Positions 22,991-33,614 of a stretch of 64,000 bases of DNA are shown here, in pieces. Position 1 is the first letter of the stretch. Every line of letters starts with the position of its first letter. Position numbers and translations under genes: made by a program. The DNA is from Chelydra serpentina (Eukaryota; Chordata; Testudines; Chelydridae): contig JBAIAC010000035.1 of assembly GCA_037349315.1 (NCBI GenBank), positions 11,112,501 through 11,176,500 of the forward strand, written 5' to 3'. The notes below the pieces were generated by a model. The model saw nothing but the letters and a program-made list of their open reading frames with translations, made no database searches and was not told the DNA's origin.

Positions 22991-25948
22991 TTTAATTACT
23001 ATAGTACAAAAAACTTGGTTCCAAAGTCTTCCTGTCCTTTCTGTCCATCCCTTTCTCCCTTCACCCCCCCTGTTGAAGAGAGCCCTTAAACAGACAACAC
23101 TCCTTTCCTTCCAGATAGCTGGACAAACGAGTTTCCCTTTCTTTACATCTATTGATGAACTAGTTTTAAGAGAACCCGCCCACAAATTCAATACCTTAGA
23201 AAGATTCAAAATCTTTGGAAACCTATTTTTTAAAGTTTGGTGAAATTTCATAAACATCTATTGTTATGGAGATTACAGAAAGTAAATTAGTGTTCCCTTT
23301 TTCTAAAAGCAATGAACATTGTTATGAACACACTAAACCTCTGCGACTGATTAATTTAAAATAATGTCTTTGTTTCAGTGAGTTAAATATATAGTAATCT
23401 GGAATGATTACTTTATGAAAGCTGAAGAGTACATTTAAAATATAAAATCAGTTTAGAAATACTGATTAAGAAAATGTAAAACAGAGAAGAGCTGCATCAT
23501 GTATTCCATAATATTTAATGTTGTATTCAGCAGGATAGCTGATTTGCCCTTACTAAAAGTTTTTGCAAATAAATCTCTGACAAACTTCAGGGTATATCAA
23601 AAAACCCGTGACTGACATTTTTTATTCCCAAATTTAGTGCTTTTAATTAGGTACCTTTTGCATGTCCAGTCTTCACCTTCTGGCATGCAGTGGAAAACAT
23701 GCTCCATTTTCTTTAGAAAGAAATTGCAGAAGAATGGTTTTTCCAAATGTCATTAGCTTCATTTGGGTTCAGAGATTTGGCTGGAAGGGGAACAGGGAGG
23801 GGGTGGGAAGAGGAGGAGGGAGACAGGGGGGAGAGGGCAGGGCCTGGGCAGAATGGGGGTGGGGTCTGGGGCAGAGCAGGGGTGGAGTATGGGTGGGGCC
23901 AGAGGCAGAAGAGGTGGGAAGGGGAGCTAGCCTCCCCAAGCGGCAGCTTCACCCACCACCCATGACAGCGGGTAAGAACGGGTCGGCTCCCGCACACCCA
24001 GTGCGCGCTGCAGTGTCCTTAGTCAGAGGGGGTCTCTGCAGTGAACTGTGACTCTCCACTGCCGGTATCTTTTGCTGCCTTGTCCCACTCCCGGGCTGCG
24101 AGCCTAGGCTGCTGTCGGGCATAAGGGCACCAGTTTAATAATACTGCAAAGGTCCCCATAAATCCTAAGGATGGCTCTGCATGTGTGACCCAGCAGTTGG
24201 GTCCACTTGCAGCAGACTGGTGACCATACAGTGGTCTACTGGGTCGGGGCTGTGGAGAAAAGCCTGAAAATGTGAATTGTGGGCACCCTAAAGGCTCAGA
24301 AACCAAGAAGGCAGATACAAAGAACCCCAAATGTATTTATTTTTAAAATCTGGTGATTTTTAAACTGATCTCATAATTTGTGAGGGCCTGACCCAGGATA
24401 TTTGAATGCTTTGGGAAGGGATTGGCAACATTGATTAATCTAACCAGCCCTAATGCTAGTCCAAATAGAAATGAATCCACAAGGGACATGTCATTGTTAG
24501 CCTGGAGCTATTGAAATGCTTGCCTGATGCTCGGGCAAATAAACTACATGTCCGCAGGTGAAGTTATCCCATGGTATGTCCCCACTGATGTACACAGCAT
24601 ATTGAAGCTGGAGTATCAAATCAGCTGTGATAGTGATCAGCCTCCTGTGAAGTAACAGCGTGACAGAGGCTATCTTCTTTGCATTTTAAATATGACACGA
24701 GAAAAACACTAATCTTGGGTTTCAATTATATGTAGAAGTTGATATTCTATAAAAATTCAATAAACCTTGAAAACAGCATCAGGCCTGATATCTGTAATTT
24801 AAAATAATGGCTATCAAGAAATTGTTTCTCATTTATCTTTACTGTGGAGTTTCAGAGGCTCCAAAGAGACTTCATTAGGTGGGTTTTTTTAAAAAAATAG
24901 CTTCATCTATCTCAATCAATGATGAGTTCTAGAGGGCTGACTGTTATGTTTAATAATACATAGAATAGAAAAACCTCCATCTTTTCACAGGTTTTGACAT
25001 ATCTCAAAAGGATGTACGAAATCACTTTGCAGTGGGAGACGGACTTTTTTTTTTTTTTAAATTCATTGTTAGATAAATGTGTTTTTGTGTACAATGCAAT
25101 GTTGTGGGTAGAATATGAGTCTTTGTTTTATACGGATGAGGATTCATTAGAAGAAATTACTCCAGAAGCTCTGCTTGTACTGTTTGCTTAAATAATGCTT
25201 CCTACACACGACATAATAGAATCCTACAGATACAGGCACTGCTGTTAAGAATCCATCTCCAGAGAACCCAATTTAGCCTGTACTTTTCAATCAGAGTTTA
25301 GTCATTTATGGAAAATTGAAAGTTGTAGGCAGCTATTGTTTGTCTTTTTTCTTTAAAAGCATCAACTACTCCAATCATTAGTAGTTTCAAGAAGGACGGA
25401 TTTAACTCCATACTGATCCTGAGATTTGAGTAACCCAATAACCTTGAAGCTGTTTCAGTCCCTGAAAACAAATAAAATGCAATGAGCCTACATTTTTCTA
25501 TCCAAAATGATGCTGTTGTCTGCACAGAGGAACACTTCTGTTCCTGACAAGGAAGTGTTTCTGGTACAAACTTAGATACTGATCCTCCAACTGGATTTGT
25601 TAGAGAGCAGAAGGGTCTCCCTCCACACAGGGATAAAACCTCATGCCAGTGGATCCCATTGCCTTTACATCACTAGCTGTATTTAGTACAGCCCATGAAT
25701 TATCTGTAGCTGCATAAGTGCATCCACAGACAAAATCATATTGCTTCCAACCTTAGTGGCGTATTTCGTACTTCTGTCTGCTAATAAATATTTTAGACAT
25801 ATCTTTATTGTGGGCCAGATCCCTGGCCAATGATGACTCTCCTTTGTGCCATTCTTCCAGTGGAAAGGGGCCTGACTGTCAGAGCTGGTGAATGGTCCCC
25901 AACAGCCTGTTCCAGTTGGCATAACTTAGAGCAGACTTGTGGCTACTC
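22991..25948. other. Non-coding stretch with a G-rich block
   Basis: No host gene recognised. A G-rich, low-complexity block at 23780-23930 produces overlapping frames of 94-129 codons that look random. The segment 24335-24430 is a repeat remnant also seen near 19910. A poly(T) run lies at 25046-25058. Confidence 0.45.
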
Positions 25949-25951
25949 TAA

Positions 25952-26660
25952 GGGCTTGGCTAGACTTGCAAGTTAGAGCGCATCAAAGCAGCCCCGGGCG
26001 CCCTAACTCCTGATGTGTCCACAGTGGCAAGGCACGTAGAGCGCCTGGACTCTGCAGCTGGAGTGCTCCTGATAATCCACCTCCACGAGAAGCATAAAGC
26101 TTGCTGCGCCCCGGCTGAAACGCCCAGGCGTCGGTGTGAACGAGGTGTTGCATTACTGCGCTGTGACTGGCCTCCGGAAATGTCCCATAATCCCTTGAAG
26201 TCAAGTGGCCACTCTTCTCGTTGTTTTGAAATCCTCTATAGGAATGCGGGTGTCCCCTTTCAAAGCTCCGTTTCTGACGGCCTGCTCCGGGGCTATTAGT
26301 GTGGAATGCTGCTCTTGTGAGTGTGTGAGAGCGGGGAGGGGCAGGGGGGGTCTGCTGCTGTCTGAACTTACAAGACCGCATGCTGACACGCTCAGCCCCC
26401 CAAAAACCCACTCTCTCTCCCCCCATATACACACAACACACTCCTCCACCCCCCCATTTGAAAAGCACGCTGCAGCCACTTGCACGCTGGGATAGCTACC
26501 ACAATGCACTACTCTTTGTGGCATTGCAAGAGCTGCTAATGTGGCCACGCCAGTGCGCTTGCAGATGACAGTGTAAACACACGGCAGCGTTTTCCCTGCT
26601 GCAGTCTCCGAAGGCTGGTTTAACTTCCAGCGCTCTACATCTGCAAGTGTAGCCATGCCT
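25952..26660. mobile_element. Harbinger-type MITE, 709 bp, TAA TSD
   Basis: Left end GGGCTTGGCTAGACTTGCA; the right end reads, on the minus strand, AGGCATGGCTACACTTGCA (3 mismatches in 19). Flanks are TAA at 25949-25951 and 26661-26663. The frames of 94-161 codons on both strands have no transposase or Myb signature; GC content is higher than in the surroundings. Confidence 0.75.
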
Positions 26661-26663
26661 TAA

Positions 26664-27679
26664 GTTATACTGGGGGTGAGTGCAGTCTAGGCCCAGGACT
26701 GTGGGAGGTAGAAATCTAGCCTAGAGCCATCTTCACTTTTCCGAACTACAATGTGCATGAGCTTTGCACCCCATAGGAATTAAGTCCTAGGAGTTCGACT
26801 GAATTCTTTATTCTTCACACCTTTCACTAAATATGGTGCAAATTGAGGGGGTACCTGAGCGGGGATTTGATGGGTCTGATAGCCAGGAAAAGTATCTTAT
26901 CTATACGAATAAGCCTTGTATTTGAGAACAATATAATACACAGAGTTCATCCAGCCAAAGGGACTAAAGAAAAATGGCATCCACAAAATGAAGTCTAATT
27001 GATCTTGCTACTTTGGGCTCATAGCCAGTGTTAAAATATGGAGCGCTGCTCTCTGGGTTTAGGAGAATTGAAGGAGATCAGATAAGAAAAGAGATGTGGA
27101 TTCTCAAGCAAAAGTAATCAACCAGAAGTCAGATGACGGGAGCAAGCCAGCGGTCACATCCATAATGTTAAATGTGGTGATTCAAAGTGGAAAGCTCCTC
27201 TGATCACATGAGGATTTTTATTCTATATAAACTGTCTGGTTGCCCTTCTGTTTTATAACAGAGAACTCCTCTCATTTAATAATGGTGTGTTGTGAATGGT
27301 TCAAATTACTAGGTCAAGCGTAGATGGTAATACCTTAGAGTGTCCCTAATATAGTGGGATGATAATGTAGAATACTAGTGTATGAACCCATTGAACATGA
27401 AGAATCATCACAGCATTTTCTCAAAGGCTTTGTCCTTCACATTTGTTCTAAAGAACTTTTTACTTGACAGAGGTGAACACGTTGTACTGCCAGATCATAC
27501 TACTAGCTGCAATATGAAAAGAGCAGTTTTACCATATTCATTAATATGTCCCTATCCAAGCTTAAATATTAGGGCTGGCTGGAAAAACAAAAATTCCAGT
27601 TAATGAAATGTTGGGGTTTCAGAGTTTTTCATATTGGAACAAAATTGAGACCTTTTTGCAAAGAAATATGAGACTCTAC
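26664..27679. other. Non-coding stretch, no gene seen
   Basis: AT-rich; no repeat termini. A 73-codon plus-strand frame (27382-27603) has no recognised domain. Confidence 0.5.
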
Positions 27680-27742
27680 CCCGAATACCCCAGTGGTTAG
27701 GACGCTTATCTGGGATGTGGAGGACCTAGGTTGAAGTCTAGC
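27680..27742 (+). repeat. tRNA-like SINE head
   Basis: CCCAGTGGTTAGGACGC (A-box-like) and GGTTGAAGTCT (B-box-like, 27729-27739) are spaced as in a tRNA-derived promoter. It is followed by A-rich sequence at 27780-27804. The B box carries a change from GGTTCAA, so Pol III activity is unlikely. Confidence 0.5.
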
Positions 27743-29549
27743 TGTCTTCATCTAGAATCTGAAGGTTAAAATCAGTGTTTAAAAAAAAAAAGAAAAAAAA
27801 AAAGGAAGCACGAAAATTAATTAACCCCCCCCCCCCGCAATAATCTCATGTTTAAATGATCCCAAAGAACTCACCAGAATTGGTTAATCAGAAATTTTCC
27901 TTTCCAAGCGACTGTTTTTTTTTAAAAATCCCACTGCATCTATTTTAAAGTGAGCTCAGATTCAGTGTGTCCCATCACTATTTATTTATTTCAGTTCACT
28001 ATGAGAAAAATGCTATTGTCTTTGGTTATGTACTTTTCTTTCATCCCTTTAGAACAGCAGGAGGAACATGGATGTATCCTGACAACATTTTCAGTAGATT
28101 ATCTATAATGTCACATACAGTTAGAGAATTTGCTAGTGTATGTTGTGGTATCTTTCAGTTTAACTTTGTGGGGTTTGGGATAAAACATTTCCTCTATTCT
28201 CATGGTGGTGGTGGTAGGATTTTATTAAGATGGGGTTCAGTGAGGCATTTTAGGGAGCTCTCAGAAGAGCAAAGACCAGCTCCTGTTCCCCGTGGAAATG
28301 ATGGCAAAAACTCCCATGGATTTCGATGAGCGCATGGTTGGGTTCCAGTCTTATGCAGGCAGTGCATTGTACATTTTACATCTGACCCTTCGTTCACATG
28401 GGCCCTCTAAGGACTGGAGTTCCAGGGATTATCCTAATTGAGATCCTATTCAGCCCGTGTGCTGAATACTGTTGCAAAATGCAGTAGTATTCAAAGGTTA
28501 GAACCACTGCTGGAATAATTCCTTCCCAATAGCTCTGGTAGCGTCTGTGTCCAGAGCTTAAGCATGTTAAAATATCAGTAACTGTAGTGCTTCTGTGTGT
28601 TGGAGGGATGTGGTGGCTTTTTGGATTTGTTGGGGGTGGTATTGCCCTCCACACAAGGTTATTCTGAAGTGACTGATTTATATATAACTTAATTTTGAAC
28701 TCCTTGAAATGAGGGTGAGAAAGTAAGGGCTCTCAGCTCCCTGTAGTGGGCACTTCAGCCCTGATGCTTCAGTTGAAGGAATCATTTATCAGATAGGCTG
28801 CCTGTAGTGAAGTGGGTAGAAAATCCTGATGGAAAAATAATTTGTGACCTTGTAGTGCTGTTTTCACACAGGTTGCTGGTCACCAGTGAAAGTTGCTAGA
28901 CTCTGGTGAGATGAGGCTCTGCTTGTGATGTTGCTCTTAAGTGATGCACTCTGGAAGGCACAGGAATGAAAGGGGAAGGAAAAAATAGAGGAAAAGTAAA
29001 AGGAATAAAAATATCTCCAGTAATGAAACCTTTTGGATTTGCTGAATTGAGCTTGTTCTTTTCAGAATAGTTACTGTGAAACTGATTTGTTCTTTGGAAG
29101 TCAGAACTGATTTGGAGCCAGCATCGTGACCTAGGGTCTTATTGCATTGGTGGTTATTTTCATATCCAGTAAAACAGCTGCAGATCACACATTCTTACCT
29201 GTGTGTGTTTAAAAAAAAAAAAAAAAAAGTGTGTAAGCTCAATGAGAGAGACATTAGACCTAGTGTTCTGAGCACAGAATTGGAAGCCAGAAACTTCTGA
29301 GGAGAGCTGGGCAAATATTGTTTTTTCAATTAATAGTAAGCTTGTCCAAAATAATAATCATAATTAATAGTACTACTAGTGCAGTTCTGGGGGCACTGAA
29401 ACTATTTGCACATAGTTTCATCTGAAAATAGATGAAAATTTTTGAAAAAGTGAAATCGTTCCCTTTTGAAGTGGTCAAAACAGAACATTTTGACTTTTCA
29501 TTTTGAAACAATATTTTGTTTTGGATTTTAGCTTATTGTTTAAAAAAGG
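27743..29549. other. Non-coding stretch, no gene seen
   Basis: Contains A-rich (27781-27804, 29211-29228) and C (27826-27836) runs. The 29295-29530 part is AT-rich with TTTTGAAA-type motifs, like other AT-rich repeats here. The 120-codon plus-strand frame at 27967-28329 shows no known domain. Confidence 0.45.
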
Positions 29550-29554
29550 GGTAC

Positions 29555-30834
29555 TGTAACAGGGTTGGACTCACCTGGCGGCACCTCCTGCTGGTCGTCT
29601 TTGGGAATTAGCTCACCAGCCTCTGGAGCACCCTCTTCTGGCCGGTGAACCCCTGCCCGCTCTCTGGCCCCTGTGTCCCTCCCCGGAGCCCCTTTCTCTG
29701 GGGTGCTGCCCCCACTGGCAGTACCCCACAACCTTACTCATGGGGTTCCCCTGGGAGGGGGAGACCCTCACCCACTATCCCCACTTCACCTCAGTGTACA
29801 GCTACTGCCAGTCCCCATCTAGCCCCACGCACTGGGGCAGACTGCAGTGTAAGCCACTCATCGGCAAAGGGGGTTTGAACCTGCTGCCTCTGCCTACCCA
29901 TGGGCTGCCCCTGCAACCCTAGTACCTGGTTAGGCCTTACCAGGCCTGCAGCCTGGGGTTTTCTCAGGCTGGAGCTCCCCGGCTCCTTGAGCCTTTCCTC
30001 AGCCCTGCACCACTTCAGGTCCCTGCTTCTTTCCTGGCAGCTAGGCCCTTCTCTCTCTGAACACAGAGAGAGAGTCTTTGGACTTCTGGCTCTCAGCCTC
30101 TTATAGTGGCCAGCTGGCAGGGCCGGCTCCAGGCACCAGCCTACCAAGCACGTGCTTGGGGCGGCACCTTGGGGGGAGGCGGCGCTCAGGGTGTTTTCCC
30201 CCCCCCCAATTAACATATTGTGGCGGGGCGGGCTGGCCGCCCTGCCCCGCAGCGTTCCGGCCGGGAGAGCGGGGCCGGGCTGGCCACCCTGCCCCGCCGG
30301 TGCTCCGGCCGGGAGAGCGGGGCCGGGCTGGCCGCCCTGCCCCGCCGGCGCTCCGGCCGGGAGAACGGGGCCGGGGCCGGGCTGGCCGCCGGCGCTCCGG
30401 CAGGGAGAGCGGGGCCGGGCTGGCCGCCGGCACTCCGCTCCCCGCCGTCGCGCTCCGCTCCCCTCCGGCGCCCTGGCCGGGGCAGCGGGGCCGCCGGCGG
30501 GCTCCGCTCCCCACTGGCAGGGGAAGCGGGGCGGCGGGCATGCAGCCCTCCCCGCTGCCCCACCCCCCAGCGTTTTGGTGGGGTGGCGTTGTTGGGGGGG
30601 GGTGTTTTGGATGGCATTGCGGGGGGGGGGGGGGCGGCGCTTGTGGGGGTTGTTTTTTTTTGCTTGGGGCGGCCAAAAAGCTAGGGCCGGCCCTGCCAGC
30701 TGGGCTCTGTTTGGGGCGTGGCCCAGCTGCAACTACTTCCCCCAATCAGCTCAGCTTTCAGACCTATTGGATACCCGGGAGGTGGGCAGGCGCAAGCCCC
30801 TCAGGGCAGAAGCCGGGGTAGCCACCTCGCTACA
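29555..30834. mobile_element. Solo LTR (~694 bp) split by a hAT MITE, 5-bp TSD
   Basis: Starts TGTAACAGGG and ends CTCGCTACA, with perfect 5-bp flanks GGTAC at 29550-29554 and 30835-30839. Subtracting the nested MITE and its duplication leaves about 694 bp, a normal solo-LTR length. Orientation could not be decided. The frames crossing it (up to 313 codons) are not retroviral genes and mostly read the inserted minisatellite. Confidence 0.8.
30118..30695. mobile_element. hAT-type MITE, 578 bp, with 48-bp minisatellite
   Basis: Left end CAGGGCCGGCTCCAGGCACC, right end GGGCCGGCCCTG, perfect 8-bp duplications CCAGCTGG at 30110-30117 and 30696-30703. The interior holds 48-bp GC-rich units (starting at 30259, 30307 and 30355, then degenerate) containing GGCCGGGAGAGCGGGGCCGG. 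A family member related to 14163-14789: both share the CAGGCACCAG start and the GGGGCGGC-plus-A-run near the right end. Long frames of 135-313 codons are repeat by-products. Confidence 0.9.
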
Positions 30835-30966
30835 GGTACCAAAACATATGAAAACAATGAAATGGAAAAAAGTTTTGGGTCGAATAAAACATTTTGTTTG
30901 TTGACAATGTGATGCAGTTGTTAAAAAAAAGGCTAGTATCATTTTGGCTGTATTAACAGGAGGGTT

Positions 30967-31541
30967 GTATGTAAGACCCAGGAGGTAACTGTCCCACTCT
31001 TCTCAGCAGTGGTGAGGCCTCAGCTAGGATAGTGTGTCCAATTCTGGGCACCATTTTTCAGGAAAGATGTAGACAAACTGGAGAGTGTAGATAGAGAAGA
31101 GCCAAAAAAAAAAAAAAAGCTATAAGGTTTAGAAAACCTGACCTATGAGAGAAGATTTTAAAAATTTGGGCTTATAAAGTCTTGAGAAAAGATGGGGAGG
31201 CAGAAGGGACCTAATTACAGTCTTCAAATATGTTGAGGGCTGTTATAAAGAGCCTGATCATGATCAACTGAAGGTAGGGCAAAAAGTAATCGGGTTAATC
31301 TGCAGTAAGTGAGATTTTAGGTTAGATATTAGGAATAATTTTTGAATTATAAGGGTAGTTAAAAAACTCTGGAATAGGCTTTCAAGGAAAAGTCCTGGAA
31401 TGCCCATCATTGTAGGTTTTTAAGAATGGATTAGACAAACACATAGGGATGGTTTAAGTTTATTTGTCCTGCCTCAGCACGGGGGCTGGACTTGATGACT
31501 TCTCAAGGTCCCTTCTAGCCCTATATTTCTGTGATTCTATT
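30967..31541 (+). repeat. CR1 LINE, 5'-truncated 3' end
   Basis: Matches the end of the intact CR1 at 53.1-53.6 kb: GAGGCCTCAGCTAGGATAGT (LVRPQLG), the TTAGGTTAGATATTAGGAAT segment, and a tail of GGGGGCTGGACTTGATGACTTC...TCTGTGATTCTAT. Many stops and an internal poly(A) run, so a dead, older subfamily. Confidence 0.8.
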
Positions 31542-31545
31542 AAAC

Positions 31546-32530
31546 AATTTTTTTACTTTTGGTCACCGAACCAAAAACTCCGCTATTCGCTCATCTGTAC
31601 TTCTGAGTTCTAGTAACAGCTCTCTGAGCATGTCATTTTATCCTTGCTGCTTCATATTAGTTTTCATGTCTGTAAAGTGAGGATAAAAATGTACTTACCT
31701 CATGTGAGTGCAGTGTTTACAAAGTACTGTGAAGATGTTAAGTCTCATTGTGTATTATTACAAAGACAAGTGGCCACAAAAGCACAATTTTCTGTCAGAT
31801 TTTCCTTTTAAAAAATCTCTCTCTCCATGTTCTTATGTCGGTGTGGAATAAAGCCCTACTTGAATTGCGGGATGATTGTCAAATATTTGCGGCTGAGTTG
31901 CAGACAAGACATGGAAAATCATGCAAAAGTAATAATGGACCTTTATTAATTGCGGTAATTTGGAAAAGCCAGAGAGTACCTATTTAAGAAAAAATTGCTG
32001 CAACAATATAAACACTCAAGTATTCTGTTAGGCCTGCTAATTTTTTTGATAACCAGACATTTTGCTGCAACTGTATTACAATCATTGATACAGCCTGAGC
32101 CTCAGCTGCTATCAGCTCAGATAAATGGGGTTGTTCTGAACCAATGGGGGAAATAAGTGTGTGTTGCAAACTTCAAAATGTAAGCAAAATTGTGGACTGT
32201 GCAAAGTAAGCTAATTAAAATCAAAATTGTGGTGGAAGCCTAATATTGCGTGTTATGCAATACCGCAAATTAAGTAGGGGCTTAGTGGGGACTTAGTGGG
32301 GCTTAGTACAAGATATTGTCTGAATGCCTCCATAAGCTGGTGAAGTTGAATTTCGCTGTTTTTATGGCACACTTTAGCTAACCAATCTTTAGTGGTTCCA
32401 AATGTAAAAAGCCATAAAAACAAGGCCAATGTGAACAGCACCAAAGCAATTAGCTGCTTTTTTTCCCCAGAGCAAATAAAATGTTTATACTTTTTACCCT
32501 TACCCTATAAGATGGTGTTTTCTACAGCTC
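31546..32530. other. Non-coding stretch, no gene seen
   Basis: AT-rich. A triplicated GGGGCTTAGT-like motif lies near 32276-32306. No gene or clear repeat. Confidence 0.5.
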
Positions 32531-33010
32531 AGAGGTTCGCAAACTTATGTTTTTCTGCGGACCACTTGAAAATTGCTGAGGGTCTTGGCGGACCACTTAT
32601 TGATCTTTACATAGTTAGCTAACGGTACAAATAACACCTGGAAAGCGCTTTGGATAAAAGCGCTATATAAAAAATACCTTGATGATTAACGTTTTTTTGT
32701 TCTACAAATAAAAGCACACAACTCATATTTTAATATCAGTAGTCTTACCTTTCTAATGTGATGGATGTGCCCTCTCTCCCACGCCGTGGCAGCTCCCGAG
32801 CTGGAGCTGGGAAGGAGGGGGGTCTCCCCCACTGAGGCAGCCCCCGAGCTGGGGCTGGGAAAGGGTGTGTGTGTGGGGGTGTCTCTCCCCGGCAGCAGCA
32901 GCCTAGGAGCTGGGGAAAGTTGACTCTTTCTCTGGCTGCCGCAGCCCTGCACGTCCCAATTCCCCTCACCCCCTCTTTTCACCCCATTGCCCCCTCCCAC
33001 CTACTCCCTA
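32531..33010 (+). repeat. hAT-like fragment with GC-rich interior
   Basis: Starts with CAGAGGTTCGCAAACTTATG, close to the CAGNGGTTCNCAAAC termini of hAT elements, then GCGGACCACTTG twice and GAGCTGGGGCTGGGAA repeats. The right terminus is not found. Confidence 0.5.
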
Positions 33011-33115
33011 TTCCCCCCGCCAAGGCCACCACTTCACCTTACATGTGCATTTTCTCCAGGCACCTAATTAGTGGAGTTTTACATTGACCTCAGTGACAGC
33101 AGGATCAGGCTTATC

Positions 33116-33402
33116 AGGGCCGTCCTTAGGATTTATGGGCACTATGCAGTATTATTAAACTGGTGCCCCTCTGCCCGATGGCAGCCCGGGTTCACATGTG
33201 TATTTTAGAGAAGGGTGGTCTTTTGAAAGATTTATTTTAAAAACTATATCTGAAATCCAAGTATTTAAGGCTAAAGATGAATACTCAGATTGTGCATCTA
33301 AAAATCTATGCAAGGATTTTTTTAGAGATGTGATTTTATAATCTTCAGCAACACACTAATGAAATATTTTTAAAACAAATTTTAAACTAAGGTCCTGTAG
33401 AC
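33116..33402 (+). repeat. hAT-like fragment, inverted partner of 22785-22986
   Basis: Begins CAGGGCCGTCCTTAGGATTT. The segment from 33193 matches 22785-22986 in the opposite orientation. It is cut off at 33402 where another hAT-like end starts. Confidence 0.55.
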
Positions 33403-33613
33403 CAGTGGTTCTCAAAGCTGGTCCGCCGCTTGTTCAGGGAAAGCCCCAGGCAGGCCGGGCCAGTTTGTGTACCTGCCGCGTCCGCAGGTTCGGCCGATCG
33501 CGGCTCCCACTGGCTGCGGTTCGCCGCTCCAGGCCAATGGGGGCTGCAGGAAGGGCGGCCAGCACATCTCTCTGCCCACGCCGCTTCCTGCAGCCCCCAT
33601 TGGCCTGGAGTGG
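33402..33613 (+). repeat. hAT-like fragment (CAGTGGTTCTCAAA start)
   Basis: Starts CAGTGGTTCTCAAAGCTGG at 33403, the classic hAT terminal sequence, followed by GC-rich palindromic sequence (GCTGCAGGAAGGGCGGCC and GGCCAATGGGGGCTGCAG in both orientations). The right end is missing. Confidence 0.55.
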
Positions 33614-33614
33614 T

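Noticed and set aside
25983..26656. Minus-strand frames of 151 and 161 codons
   Set aside because: Inside a 709-bp Harbinger MITE, overlapping each other in different frames; no transposase or Myb motif.
29791..30904. Frames of up to 313 codons on both strands
   Set aside because: They cross a solo LTR and a minisatellite-bearing MITE; no domain and no consistent frame.
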